A stretch of 64,000 nucleotides of DNA from Sweltsa coloradensis (Eukaryota > Arthropoda > Insecta > Plecoptera > Chloroperlidae): contig JAMZAV010003136.1 in NCBI GenBank assembly GCA_024449915.1, positions 1-64,000 on the forward strand, in the 5' to 3' direction. Of this stretch, positions 33,275-44,944 are shown one piece after another. The notes beneath the pieces were generated by a model, which did no database searches, was not told the origin of the DNA, and saw only the letters and a list, made by a program, of their open reading frames with translations. Position 1 is the first letter of the stretch; each line of letters starts with the position of its first letter. The translations under genes were made by a program, and so were the position numbers.

Positions 33275-33440
33275 ACGCCGACAATGGCAATACGATCATT
33301 GACAAAGACAATGACGACCACGACGTGAGGGTGAGAACCCCCCTTTCCTCTCCCTACCCGTGGCTTTTTCCTCCCCATATCCCCTATGCTAGAGTAGCGC
33401 ATTATGACCTAACGGTTGACGCGTCCTGGACAAATTAATA
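33275..33440 (+). repeat. Family P, 3' half
   Basis: Begins at GACAAAGACAATGACGACC and runs to TGACCTAACGGTTGACGCG. It is followed within 6 bp by a rolling-circle 3' end. Confidence 0.7.
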
Positions 33441-33445
33441 AAATA

Positions 33446-33494
33446 TGCTCATCTATCAACGCGATTATTAGAAACGTTAGCGAAGCTTACCTAG
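33446..33494 (+). mobile_element. Solo 3' end of a Helentron-like element
   Basis: GCTCATCTATCAACGCG, then AAACGTTAGCGAAGCTTACCTAG, resembles the B2 terminus. The base after CTAG is C, not T. No 5' part is visible. Confidence 0.55.
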
Positions 33495-33522
33495 CGTACG
33501 TACGTACGTAATGTACGTAATG
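33494..33522. repeat. CGTA microsatellite
   Basis: Tandem CGTA units followed by a partial ATGTACGTAATG unit, directly after the solo rolling-circle end. Confidence 0.8.
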
Positions 33523-33774
33523 CCGTAAGAGCAAGTTTACACCCTTTGAAAACGCGCGCCCAACAAGCTACCAACATATCCTGCTAGATGGCGTTGCAAT
33601 AGTGAACAGCAGAGAGCATAGATCAGCGAACATCAGAGAATGGCCGCACCATTCTGGTCGCCATTATTTTGCCAAACCATTTTGTTATTTGAGTCCACTG
33701 CTGTAAAATAATTACACAATGTGGCTTGAGGCAAACATAATAAAGATGTAGTTTCTTGAGGTTGTAGACCATAT

Positions 33775-34467
33775 ATGTTTTTAAAGTCTGTTCAAAGCAG
33801 TGTAGGTCTAGGCCTAGGAATGGAATGCAAGAAGTGTGCGGTATGGGAAAAAGTAGCAAAAGCGAATGATGGTGAAATTGAAATGGCGAAGAAATTAGTG
33901 AATGAAATGGAAATACGGCTGAAAATCATGGAGGAAAATAACAAGGTACTAATCGCTGAGATAAATGTTTTAAAAGAAGAAAAGATACGACTTCGAGATG
34001 CAGAAGAATGTAAGCAGGTTAGTCCACCTGCAGTCCAACAGAGGGCGGAATGTGACGGTCGGGGAGAACCAAGGCAGCATTCCGACCAACAGAGGGCGGG
34101 GCAAGAAGCGATGCGGGGTGTAACGGCAGCTGAAGAGAGAAATACCAACCAAGGGGAAATAAATACCTATGCGAAGACACTGATGAAACCAAAGGAAAAT
34201 AAAATAGTAATTAAACCAAAATTGAAAACGTCCGGGAACATAAACACAATAGATGATATTAAGTCCAAGATCGACCCTGTTAGCATGGGCTTAAAAGTGT
34301 CAGCCTTCAAGTCTATTGCTAATGGTGGAGTCATCCTAAGCTGTAATGACAGTAAGTTATCGGATGAAGTGATAAAATCTATGAATGGAGCAATGGGGGA
34401 AACGTATGAAGTAATGAATGTCGACAAAAGTGGACCCAAAGCTGAGATTAGTTGGCATGCTCGATGA
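33775..34467 (+). pseudogene. LINE ORF1, N-terminal part
   Basis: An open stretch of 230 codons. Residues about 16-80 are heptad-rich (MEIRLKIMEENNKVL, INVLKEEKIRL), suggesting a coiled coil for trimer formation. A basic linker follows. Then a region (SMGLKVSAFKSIANGGVIL) resembles the RRM-like segment of Jockey-type Gag proteins. At about 34450 the frame shifts. The continuing frame reads LDEGQSDDEIVDLLVK and stops soon after, so the knuckles downstream are detached. These proteins bind the element's RNA. Here it is broken. Confidence 0.75.
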
Positions 34468-34668
34468 AGGCCAATCAGATGACGAAATTGTTGACTTACT
34501 TGTCAAACAAAATCGTCTCAATAAGAGAACAGAATGGGTTTTAAAATAAAAATTGTGTTTAGAAAGAACAAGCGGGGAACAATAGTTTAATGAATATTAT
34601 TCTTGAAGTGGATCCCTCAACTCGGGAAACTATATGGCAGACCATGCAATATATATAGGATGGCATAG

Positions 34669-34898
34669 GTGTTGCAGTGTTCGACTATATCCATGTCACA
34701 CAATGCTACCAGTGTAATGGATATGGTCATGTTGCCAAAGAATGCCGAAAAAGTCGAGCATGTTCTTACTGTGGGAGAGGTCATCACGTCAGTGAATGCC
34801 GAGAGGAAGAACAGTGCTGTATCAACTGTTACAATACGAACAATAAATTTAATCTATGTGGTGATCAAAACTTGATGACAGACACCAAGCCGGGATAA
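34669..34898 (+). pseudogene. LINE ORF1, CCHC zinc-knuckle part
   Basis: The frame starting near 34677 encodes CYQCNGYGHVAKEC followed by CSYCGRGHHVSEC, two classic CX2CX4HX4C knuckles. A third, partial cysteine group (CCINC) follows. Such knuckles bind nucleic acid in Gag-like ORF1 proteins. It is separated from the ORF1 N-terminal part by a frameshift and stops. Confidence 0.8.
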
Positions 34899-35130
34899 AG
34901 AATGTCCATGTTACATAAAATAATAAATAATATCAAAAAAAGGTGAACTATGTAGGGCCCTGAATAGCAATCGTGGCCTACTGCTGCAAATACGAGTCTA
35001 CTTTATACAATATAAGAGGTTTAATACACAATAAAAGATAAACTAAGTAAATTAATGTATGAACGTAGACCGTCGATCGTATGTGTATCGGAACACATGT
35101 GACATCTGATGTTGAACCTCTTGAGACAGA

Positions 35131-37833
35131 CATAAGTGGGTACTCTAATGTGCACTGTGTAACATCAAATAAAAGAACTGGTGGTGTCACCATTTATGTG
35201 AGGAATGAACTTAAATATAAAAAATAAAAAATACGTCGTTTGAATTGAACTACTGGTATCTCCCTAGTAAAGATTGTAAGTAAGCAACCGTGTGTTAAAA
35301 ACTTATATGTTCTGTGATATACCACTCGCCGAGTGCATCAGATCAAGTATTTCTAAACTTCTTTGAGGATTATTCAAGTGAACTATGTGCAATGAAAGGT
35401 AGGCCTAAATATTAATAACAGGAGATTTTAATATAGATATGCTAAAGAACAGTACGCAAAGTCGCAACCTGCAAAATATAATAACAATGAATGGACTTAA
35501 CCTATGTTAAAAAGAGCCTACACGTGTTACACAAACAAGTAAAACATTAATTGACCCGATAATCTCAAATGATTTTAAATTTAAAAAGTAGAAACGTTAT
35601 CCATTAATATATCTGATCATGTTGTACTGAAAGTACCCCTTAGCATTCAGAAAAGTACAAGTGAAAATATAGCTATTGGTAAGAGAAACTACAAGAGGAT
35701 AAACTTTGGAGAATTCAATAAACATTTAATTAGTGTAGACTGGAAATTATGTGCAAGTGATGTTAATGTTATAAGCGAACGATTTGTAAAAAATTTAGTC
35801 GATACTCTTGATATATATGCTCCAAAAAGAGATTGTACCACGTCTGTTAAGAGTGCTGCTAACCCATGGTTTAGTGAACCCCTGAAAATTTCCCAAATGA
35901 TCGTGATGTCAGTTATAAGAAGGCTAAACTAACCAACACAGAAGAAGATTGGGATCATTATAAAAGACTGAGAAATGTATTCACGAAAAAAATAAAGGAT
36001 GAAAGACTGAAATATTATGAAAATCTATTGATGATAATAAACATAATTCAAAGAGATGTGAAGAACTTAAAAACACTGTTGAAGGGTAAAAATAATAATA
36101 ATAGCTGTACGGTTAAAATCAAATTTGTAATAAGGAATGCATAAATATGGCAACTAGTTTTAAATCAGTATTTTGTTTCAGAGTATAGAGGAAATAGTAA
36201 AGGATATTCCAGATGAAACATTTGACATTAACGATATGCCTAACAAAGCTGATTTTGATATGCAACAGTTTAGACAAATTACTATTAGTGAATTAAAGAA
36301 AATTGTAATGGGCTTAAGTAACAAAAAGGTACTGATGAAGGAATCTCTACAGAAATATTGAAAAACACATTTGACACAATAGGTTTTGCCTTATTAAATG
36401 TAATAAACTCATCGTTAGAGTCTGGTAAGTTTCCCCGGGGAAATGGAAAACTTCAAAAATATTGCCGATCCCTAAAGTCAAAGATACTCCCTTTAGTGCC
36501 ATGAATTCCGTCCAATAAATGTTCTCCCAATTTATGAAAAAGTTTTAGAATTAGTTGTTCATAAACAAGTCATGCAATATTTTAATAATAATAACTTATT
36601 TTATAGTAACCAATCAGGCTTTCGCTCAGACCACTCGTGTGAAACTCAGACCACTCGTGTGAAATGGCTCTACAGTTGGCTATCAATAAATGGTTAGAAG
36701 ATAGAGATAGTAAAAAATCAACACTTATTATATTTTTAGACTTTAAGAGAGCTTTCGAAACAATAGATAGAGAAATATTATTGAAAAAACTAGAACATTA
36801 TGGTATGACTGGTAGTGACTCGCATGGTTTTCTAGCTACTTAGAAGAGAGAACACAGAAGACTGTTTTTGATGGAGTCTGTTCAGAGTTAATTATGAACA
36901 AGTTTTGGGGTACCGCAAGGGTCAGTTCTTGGCCCATTGCTATTCATTATCTACATTAATGATATACACGTATGTATTCAAAGAGGGTTTATTAACTTAT
37001 TTGCTGATGATACTCTTATATCGTTCTCTGATACCGACTTGGAACTTATAATTCAGATAATCAATGAAGAACTGAATAGATTGTACAATGGCTAGTCAGA
37101 AATAAATTGAACTAAATGCATCTAAATCAAAATGTATGTTAATAAAAGGTTCAAATCGAAAGAGAATAATGATACCCATCGCCCGCATGAAGATATTGTC
37201 ATAAATAATGAGAAACTGGAAATGGTTAACGAAATTAAATACTTGGGATGTATTTTAGATGATCGACTTAGTTTTGCAAGCCATGCTAAGTATATTCAAA
37301 ATAAAATAAGTAAAAAATAGGCTTCCTCTCAAGAGTGTCAAAAATCTTTCTCCCTGGTCAATAGAATTAGTGTATAAAACCATAATTTTGCCACATTTCA
37401 GTATTGTAGTACTATTATGTTTGGAATGACAGAAAGGATAAATGTACACTGCAATGTCTACAAAACAAAGCAATGAGGGTAGTTCTAAAATGTGTAAAGA
37501 TACTAGATTACAAATATGTGTGAGGCACTGAACTGGCTAACTGTGCGTCAAAACATTATCTACAATTGTCATATTTTTATATATAAACTGAAAAATAACT
37601 TTCTCCCTGCTTATTTTGGCAGTTTACAACAACTAAGAAAAGATGTGCATAGTCATTTCACAAGAAACAATGATGATTTTAATTTCAGGAGAGTAAAAAA
37701 ACACAGCACACACAAGACTCTATTATGTGCAGGGATGATTGCATTTAACAATCTCCCCAAAGGAATAAGGCAGCAGAAAACTTTAAATATGTTTAAAATA
37801 AATGTAGACAATATGTTATTACCATGTACATAA
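35131..37833 (+). pseudogene. LINE ORF2 (endonuclease and reverse transcriptase), degraded
   Basis: Pieces in several frames line up in the order of a Jockey-type ORF2. The endonuclease part shows GGVTIYVRNEL (about 35180), GDFNID (about 35424) and ISDHVVLKV (about 35609). NPWF follows at about 35863. The reverse transcriptase part has SNQSGFRSDHSC (about 36606), IFLDFKRAFETID (about 36731), VPQGSVLGPLLF (about 36911), LFADDTLI (about 36998) and EIKYLGCILDDRLSF (about 37230). The last open piece (37516-37833) is the C-terminal region with FNNLPKGIRQQ. A short tandem copy (ACTCAGACCACTCGTGTGAA) near 36627-36665 breaks the frame. Stops and indels make it non-functional. Confidence 0.85.
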
Positions 37834-37975
37834 CTAGATTAAGATGATATATAAAATTGACATTTCACCATTATTATTATTATTAATAATATTATATCTG
37901 TATTTGAAATCCGTAAATGTAACTTGTAATAGCGTTGAGCTAAATAAATACATTATATTTTATATTTTAAATATA

Positions 37976-40012
37976 CGTCAGCTGACATCAAAAACATGGC
38001 GGCCTTGTATCACTCTTGGCCACTCTATGGGCAACACAGCTCTTAGTAACTTCCGAGCTCTCCACAAGCTACCAACAAGTCCCGCTAGATGGCGCTGCGG
38101 TCGCTAACTACAGCTGCGTCTCTTTGTGTGCGACAACCTTGGAACTACTACGAGTGTAGATCCAGTTCGGCTTTGTGTTGTGTTGACTCCGCAGCGAGGA
38201 AGTTTGTTGTTGTGGTTCGTTTCTCTTGTTATCTCTGGAACACGCGTCCAAGTATATACTTTGTCGGAAGCGTTCCCTTTGTGTATAAAACATTCCTCGA
38301 TTTTGATTTTCTGTGTGAACAAGTGGATTTTAACCGGACGCGTTGGCTTTTTAGTGCGGAACATTTAGGCTCTCGCACGCCAAGGGTGAATGCACCGACA
38401 CGACCATGGTTGCCGAAAAACCCTAGGGGTGATGGGTGGCCCATTTTTACTTTGTCGAAATATTCAGGCTCGCCCCGGGCCCTACCTGAAAATACCCCAA
38501 CCAACCTACTGTGCTTTGTTCTATTTTTATTTTTAAATCGAAAAAGTTTTTCGTCTTTTGTTTATCAGCTGTACCCTACAGTGTTTTGTTGCGAACAAGT
38601 GCATGAATTTTACGTGTTTGTTTTTTAGTGTGTTTTCGATATAAGACTGGTAAAGAAATTGGATTATCAAAGGATTAAAAAAGGCATGGCCCGTCGATTG
38701 CAGCAATACAAAGGTGATAACTTGCCTTGTCTGTGTAGGCCTAGGCCTAACCTATCCCCCTGCCAAATGTCACTCGTGAACACATGTTTTCGAGCTTCTT
38801 TTTTTAACGTCTAAAAAAACGCGTTTCCTATGCAGCCGACGAGTTTATTTGCAGTAAACGGCGTGTGTGGTGCGTTATCACTTTGCTAATTGTTTGCAAA
38901 TTTGGGTTGTGCGTAACAATAATATTGACATTCGGGAACGTCAGTCGGTAGACAGAGCCAGGCGGTGTTGCAGTCATAAAGATATGCAAGAAGTACAGTC
39001 GTGTTACGTAAGCAAGCGCACGCTCCAGGCGTTTATACATGTGCGCCCGTCTAGGCTTCTCTAAACAATAATGTACAACAATAATACAGTGAATGTGATA
39101 TCTACAAATACAATAATATTATCTTTATAACGGCTGTGTTTGTTTGTATACAAACGTATTGTTATTACACTCTGTTATCTATGTTTACAAAATAGCAAGA
39201 TAACCAAAACGGATGACAGAAAAATGAAAATTGATTATTTCGCATTGATTTATGTTTGCGAGGGACGGTATTGAGTTTTTTCTACTTGTTAGGTTGTTTT
39301 TATTTGAAGCACTGCAGCGTCAGAAAAATGAAGCCTAAGAAAAACGTCGGATTATTTCTTTTTAGACAAAACATTTTATTGCTAAAATCATTTCGATGAC
39401 CATTGATTTTTTATTTTCGTGGGCTGCAAGGGCGATCGATTTTTAATGCTAAAATTTCGCACAGTTTGTTTGCACTGCAGCGTCTAGAAAATTACCGGAT
39501 CGGTACCATCGAAATTTTGATTCTGAAACGGTGTAAAAGATGTAATTTTTGGGCGGAGGGAAAGCAGGGGCAAGTAGCCTTCTGGATGTTAATTGTTTTT
39601 TCAACTTTCAATACTAGTATAAAACTTACCACTAGTCTACTTGTTTCCCCCCTCCATCAGGACTAGGAACTTGACAGGATGACAGATCAATACCAATAAA
39701 TATAGGCTTTAATTGACTATTATCACTTGAATCTCTAGGACAAAATTCAAAGAGCTCTGTTTTGGTTGAGAGTTGCGACAAACTAGACTAAATCGATGAT
39801 GCTAGGGCGGGGATAGTACCGTTCACGCTCCGGACGGATGAACAGAGATCGTTATTATATTCTCCAAGAAGAATAAAGAAACCAAGCACCTGCCCCAAGT
39901 AGTGGCGGATCGAATCCAGGAGGCGGTAGGGGCAATCGCCCCCTTGATACTTGAATTGTTACATTTTTATTTATTCGGCTTACAACAATCCTGAAACGTA
40001 GGGTATTGCTAA
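37976..40012. other. Unassigned DNA with one long open frame
   Basis: At 38063-38100 the phrase AAGCTACCAACAAGTCCCGC, then TAGATGGCGCTGC, repeats a motif found near 33568-33598 at the head of the LINE. This region may thus start with a second LINE 5' leader. 38089-38628 is open for 179 codons, but the translation (cysteine- and phenylalanine-rich) matches no family I know, and I do not call it a gene. I see nothing else in 38640-40012. Confidence 0.35.
38078..38098 (+). promoter_or_regulatory. CTCF-like site (candidate)
   Basis: CCCGCTAGATGGCGCTGC fits the bilaterian CTCF core (CCNCNAGRNGGCGC). A weaker version, CCTGCTAGATGGCGTTGC, is at 33579-33596. Binding is inference. The same words may simply be part of a LINE leader. 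Confidence 0.35.
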
Positions 40013-40689
40013 CAGGCGCGTAGGAACGTTTAGAAAGTTGGGGGGGGGGGGGGGGTCAAATGTACTAGCAGATTCTGTGAGCGACAGTTGGGGTCTGGGG
40101 CAAAGCCCCAGCCGCCGGAGGCACTTTCGCCACGGGCGATTTTTTTAACCATACCCTACAGTTATTTCGTAATGTTTTAACTGAAAAATGGTAACTCAAG
40201 GGATTAGGCCTACCGTTTTGTTTATGAAGGATGATACCTTTTAGACTTTTCCTAGTTTTTGAAATCGCAATTTCATTGTCCAACTAAACCTTTAGGGTAG
40301 GCCTATAAATGTTTAGACCTATCCCAATAATAGAAATAGAGTGAGTTTTGAAATAGGCCTAACTTAAATTAATACGTAGGCTAGCTCAAAAACTTAAATT
40401 TAAACTTCCTGCACCACTCGGACTCTAGTCTGTAGTGTAAACGATGTTTTACTGCAACTATCTGGGATCTAAAAACTAAAAAAATGAGCGTGAATTTGGT
40501 GGCCCATTGTAGTAAATTTCAACATTTTTATGTAATGACGAAATATAGGGAGGCAAACATATTTGTTTTACCAAGGTGTCGAATTCTTTAAGTGTATAAG
40601 TGCATGTTTACTCCGGAAATTCTGGGATTAATATTTAACTCACGTTAGTTTTGCCCCCTGCCCCCCTTCCCCTGGTTCCTACACCACTG
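40013..40689. mobile_element. hAT-like MITE with G tract, eroded 8-bp duplication
   Basis: The left end CAGGCGCGTAGGAACG and right end GGTTCCTACACCACTG are inverted copies. The flanks ATTGCTAA and GATGCTAA agree at six of eight positions. A long G run lies near 40040 and C-rich DNA near the right end. It is related to 45850-46251 and more distantly to 19119-19555. Confidence 0.75.
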
Positions 40690-41215
40690 GATGCTAACAT
40701 ACCAAATTGTATGGTAGCTAATAAAACTTATTGAAATTAAAATGTATCACAGCCATTTTAACACGGTTTCTTCTTTTTTCAACAAAACTTGCCTCAAAAA
40801 AATTCTACTGGTCTGAGCTGGGGGGTCGTGCCCCCTAGACCCCCGACGTTGCGTTGCGACAAGTCGATCGCCCCCCCCCCCTTTTACAGAAGTCCTGGAT
40901 CCGCCCCCGGCCAAAATAGTAAAACATAATAAGATCTCCTATATTTCCGCAGAGGCCTAACCCTAAAAAGTCAGGGCTGTTTAGCCCTACGGTATGGTAG
41001 GCGGTCAATATTATATCGCGGTACACATGAGGAAATCCTATGTCAAGCCAAAGAACACAGGCCATACCTAAAAAAATTTGCAATCACAACAATCATCTGT
41101 AGGCTACCAGTCACCACTAACAAAATGTTATTTCAATAGGTACATGTTAAAAGTTTTAACATATTTGTACAGGTCTACTCTAAGAAGTGAAAATCGACAA
41201 AAATTCAGGGGCTGT
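40690..41215. other. Unassigned DNA with C-tract fragment
   Basis: GGGGGGTCGTGCCCCCTAGACC and C10 near 40870, followed by CTGGATCCGCCCCCGG, look like a piece of another G/C-tract repeat. No gene is seen. Confidence 0.35.
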
Positions 41216-41452
41216 GTGTGTGCTGGTCAGAACCAGCCACGGGTAGGGGTAGGAAAGGGGGTTCTCACGTCGCGGTCGTCATCGTCAGTGTCATTGACAT
41301 CGTCGTCGGGGAGGTCGTCAAGGGAAGGTGGAGGTGTCTCCGACGACGACTGCCAGATGTCGCCTCTTGTTTCAGGGAGTAGGTAATATACTACCCTTTA
41401 TAGCTGATGTTTGCGAGGTCACTTTTTCTCTTGAATCGCCTTTTACGATTAG
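41216..41452 (-). repeat. Family P, partial
   Basis: In complement it carries GCGATTCAAGAGAAAAAGTG, the GAGGCGACATCTGGCAGTCG block, a GAC/GATGAC tract and GTGGCTGGTTCTGACCAGCA. The tail is missing. Confidence 0.72.
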
Positions 41453-42121
41453 GGCCAACCCATAAATCATTTTTTAAGATGATATGATGTACCTTTGGTG
41501 ATTGTTTCAAGTTTTTGGCAAAACTTCCCTTGAGTTCAACGTGAACCCTTGTTTTCGCCCTAGTTATATTGTGTCGGTTCAAGGGTCGTTCATCGCCAAC
41601 TAAACCAGGGCATACCGGGCCAGGGGTTGGCATCCCTGCCAGGGTGGTAGTTGGCTAACCTCGTTATCGCTATGCGCTCTGCAGGGCTGCCATCGATCGC
41701 CGTCCGCGACGTAACGAGGACAATCGGGAGGACATTGCACTTAGGATGCTTACTGGAGTAGGTGCCTAATAGATAAATATAATATAAGTGGAAAGTTTGC
41801 AAAGAGAGATGAAGGCAAGTCTTCCTACAAGATTTGCATCATCACTGTGTCAATATGCGTGCCTATACGGTTGGATCTCCAACAAAAAAGTTTAATTGAG
41901 TTGAGAGGCAGACTTATGAAATACAAATAGTATAATACATTATACACGTGTATTAAACGCATTTAACGCATTATTTTAGATCCTAAACAAAAACTCAAAA
42001 AGTGATACGGTATTTTGAGTTTCACCTTTTTTCACTCATGTGGGCCTTAGAAAATTTACTTGCGTGTATTGTCACATTTAGTTGTTAAATTAAAGTTTTA
42101 CCCTGACAATTAGGCCCTAAA
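41453..42121. other. Unassigned DNA
   Basis: No gene or recurring repeat recognised. Confidence 0.3.
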
Positions 42122-42338
42122 CCTGTTAGCCTAGGGTGCAATATGACCCTCTTCAAGTGAACTAGGTAGCGTTGCGTAGCCTACTGTTCGAGATAGGATA
42201 GTTGTGAAGGGATGGTGGGAAGACTAGGATTAAAAATCCCTTGCATTCGCATCAACGACTGAGGAAAACCTCGGGAAAAACCTTCAGTCAGGATTGCCGG
42301 TCTCGACGGGATTCGAACCTGGGACCTCCCGACCGCAT
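42122..42338 (-). repeat. tRNA-derived SINE S1
   Basis: Well-preserved minus-strand copy: CCCAGGTTCGAATCCCGTCG in complement, then GACTGAAGGTTTTTCCCG, GGTTTTCCTCAGTCG and the AGGGTGCAATATGACCC end. The 5' side of the head is truncated at about 42338. Confidence 0.75.
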
Positions 42339-42476
42339 TGTGTTTGAGACCCAGTCGGGGAAAACTTTTACAATTTGCTATTGAACAATCAATAACTATA
42401 GCCTCCTATGCCCTTACAGCGGACTTTAAATTGGACGTTTCATTATTTTATAGAACTTTTTAGCCCAAAAATTTAG

Positions 42477-42790
42477 AGAACCATTAGCGACATCCCACAT
42501 ATAACTTTTATTGTAAGATCGACATCATTGTGTGTGGCTCGTTGGTCTTGTGTTTAGCCTACCTGCTTCCAATGCAGAAGGTTCAGTTTTCGATTCTCGC
42601 TAAAGTCCAGTTTTTTTTTTTAGCTTAAGTCCAGTTACTTTAGCGGGAATCGAACCCTGAACTTTCTGCATTGGAAGCAGGTACCACAAGACCAACGAGC
42701 CACACAAGTTACACACTTAAACTAAAGCTAAAAAATAAGAGAACATTAGCGACATCCCACATATAACTTTTATTGTAAGATCGACATCAA
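42477..42790. repeat. Inverted pair of S2 heads between 52-bp direct repeats
   Basis: Two tRNA-like S2 heads face each other: plus at 42531-42612 and minus at 42634-42704. Together they form a near-perfect hairpin. On both outer sides lies the same sequence of about 52 bp (ACATCCCACATATAACTTTT and flanks) at 42477-42527 and 42738-42789, differing by one base. The direct repeats are far longer than usual SINE target duplications. Confidence 0.8.
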
Positions 42791-43104
42791 ACACACATTA
42801 TAGGCCTACGTGTTCATCACAGCTTACGTCCCTCCTTCCTCACAGGACGTAATCATACCACGCAGCTTCCCCGAGCTATTTCACATGTCCGGTTTGTCAT
42901 GTCCACTCTCGGACTTGGTTTATTTCCCATCAATTCTAATTGGTTCGTTCGTCTGCTGCCCCCGGCCCCACCCCCTGATTTCCATATGATTTCACTTAGT
43001 TCGGATCTGTCAACCGCGACCCGGTGATTACGAGCGTGTTCAGAGCTAATGGTCAGTCACGTGGTTGTACACTCTCCGCCACAAGTAGGTACCTACCTAC
43101 CGGG

Positions 43105-43485
43105 CATAAATAAAATAATAAATAAATTTATTGGATTTAGAGTCTACCCACTCAGTTATATAGCCTAACTGATTTTCAGTGGGGGACAGTAAACCAAAGC
43201 GACTGAGCCTACCGTGTAGGCCCCGACGCAATCGACGAGTGAGCGATAACCAACCAAATATAGCAATCAGTGGTATGGACAGTGCGAACACCCGCGAATC
43301 AACGCCAGAATCAACAAGGCCGATTCAGAACAACTCTGAATTTATTATGTACTTCGTTGCTAGGACGGCTCCAAAGTCACCGTTTACAAACTCCTAAGAC
43401 ACGAACTGATGGATTTAAGTGCGAATCAGAAGTTAAAAAACTTCTGATTTTGACGGGAATCGAACCCTGGACCTTCTGCATTGTG
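43105..43485 (-). repeat. tRNA-derived SINE S2, nearly full length
   Basis: Minus-strand copy. The B-box region CCAGGGTTCGATTCCCGTC is near 43460 in complement. The body includes AGTCACCGTTTACAA, CAACAAGGCCGATTCAG and AACCAACCAAATAT. The 3' tail (AATTTATTTATTATT) is at 43105-43135. The A-box end is truncated. Confidence 0.8.
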
Positions 43486-43625
43486 CATACCCTTATTGTT
43501 GTCGCTGTGACCGCAAAGTATTGTTATTACTTTCAAAGTCTTGTCTCTCTAGGCCTAACTGCCCCTTTGTGATGTGATAATCGCCTTGACAACGACGATG
43601 AACATGAGTCTTTTTTTTTTTTTGG

Positions 43626-43990
43626 TTTATTTGGATTAAGGACGCGTCAACCGTTAGGTCATAATGCACCACTTTAGCCTAAGGGGGGGGGAGGAGGGGC
43701 CCATGCTGGTCAGAACCAGCCACGGGTAAGGGGAGGAAGGTGGTTTCTCACGTCGCGGTCGTCATCGTCTTTGTCATCGTTCGTTGTGTCATTGTCATCG
43801 TCGCCGGGGGGTCGTCAAGGGAAGGGGGCACGGTCCCCGACGACGATTGCCAGAGCTCGCCTCTAGTTTCGGGGAGTAAGATATTCCGCTCTTTCTAGCT
43901 GATGTTTGCAAGGTGGACTTTTTCTCTTGAATCGCCTTTTACGATTAGCAGAGCCATGCTCTGGGCCAATTCTACCCCGGGCCCAGACGG
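43626..43990 (-). repeat. Dispersed repeat family P, full-length copy
   Basis: In complement it runs from CTGGGCCCGGGGTAGAATTG to TTAATCCAAATAAACC and matches 29990-30352 and 62890-63246 throughout. A G9 run replaces a shorter tract near the tail. Confidence 0.82.
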
Positions 43991-44129
43991 GGAGAAACCT
44001 CCTATGTCTAGCCCAGTTGTGGTTGTGTCCTCCCCACATTCCATAGCTATTAGTAATATTAGTATTAGTAGTTTTAGGGCGCTTTAACAGCAAAGATTAT
44101 TCGCGCCTCCAAGATAAAACAATTTCTAT

Positions 44130-44460
44130 AAGAGTGAGTTACCACCATATACTTCTTTCCAAGGGGAGGAGAGGAACGTAAGGGAGGACAAGGGGTGGGC
44201 AGGCCTGTGCTGGTCATCTGCTATAGTGTGGCGCGCTAAGACAGAACGGTTGAAGCGCCCTTTGCCAAATAAACTCCCCCCTCTCCTTGACGAATTCCAC
44301 GACGATGACGATAACAAAGACGACAACGACATGAGAAGCCTCCACCCTCCTTGCTTGTGGCTGGATCTGTACAGGACAGCACGGGACTTATCCCCACATC
44401 CTCTGTGACGCATTATGACCTAACGGTTGCCGCGCCCTTCTTAAACCATACAAATCAAAG
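44130..44460 (+). repeat. Family P, rearranged copy
   Basis: Contains CTTGACGAATTCCACGACG, a GATGACGATAAC tract, TTGTGGCTGGATCTG and GCATTATGACCTAACGGTTG. The part before 44270 holds a second, separate GGCCTGTGCTGGTCATCTG, so two family P pieces seem joined. Confidence 0.6.
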
Positions 44461-44483
44461 CCTGGTTGTATCAGACTGTTCAG

Positions 44484-44862
44484 CTTCTCGTTGGTCTTGT
44501 GGTTAGCGTCTCTGCTTCCAATGCAGAAGGGCCAGGGTTCGATTCCCGCTATAGGCAGAAGTTTTTTAACTTCTGATTCGGACTTAAGTCCATCAGTTCT
44601 TGGCTTATGAATTTGTAAACGGTGACTTTGGAGCCGTCCTAGCAACGAGGCACATAAAAAATTCAAAGTTGTTCTGAATCGGCCTTGTTGATTCTGGCGT
44701 TGCTCCGCGTGTGTTCGCACTATCCGTACCACTGATTGCCATATTTCCATCGATATTTGGTTGGTTATCGTTCACTCGTCGATTGCGTCGGGGCCTACAG
44801 GGTTGGCTTGGTCGCTTTGGTTTACTGTCCCCCACTGAAAATCAGTTATATGAACGAATTTA
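44484..44862 (+). repeat. tRNA-derived SINE S2, full-length body
   Basis: The clearest S2 copy. Its head is TCGTTGGTCTTGTGGTTAGCG through GGGTTCGATTCCCG, followed by the palindromic AAGTTTTTTAACTT, GGTGACTTTGGAGCCGTCC, TTGTTGATTCTGGCG and ACTGAAAATCAGTTA. The tail is interrupted by the family A element at 44864. TATATTTATTTAG after that element resembles the rest of the tail. Confidence 0.85.
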
Positions 44863-44863
44863 T

Positions 44864-44913
44864 TGAGCGAGCGAAGCGAGCGTCTCCACTTGACTCTTAT
44901 GGCTCGAATGTCT

Positions 44914-44944
<31 letters not shown>

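Larger units (their letters stand above)
33560..37975 (+). mobile_element. Decayed non-LTR retrotransposon (Jockey superfamily)
   Basis: Order of parts: a putative 5' UTR with CTAGATGGCGTTGC, ORF1 with a coiled coil and CCHC knuckles, an endonuclease remnant with GDFN and SDH, a reverse transcriptase remnant with FADD, a C-terminal region, and an AT-rich 3' end with TAAATAAATAC. This is the Jockey/I/CR1-type plan. Many stops and frameshifts show it is inactive. The ends are approximate and no target duplication was identified. Confidence 0.85.

Noticed and set aside
33560..37975. Active LINE
   Set aside because: Frameshifts split ORF1 from its zinc knuckles, and multiple stops interrupt the endonuclease and reverse transcriptase.
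38089..38628. Open frame of 179 codons
   Set aside because: The translation matches no family I know, and it begins inside a repeated motif also found at the LINE head. Competing frames overlap it on both strands, and there is no splice or promoter evidence.
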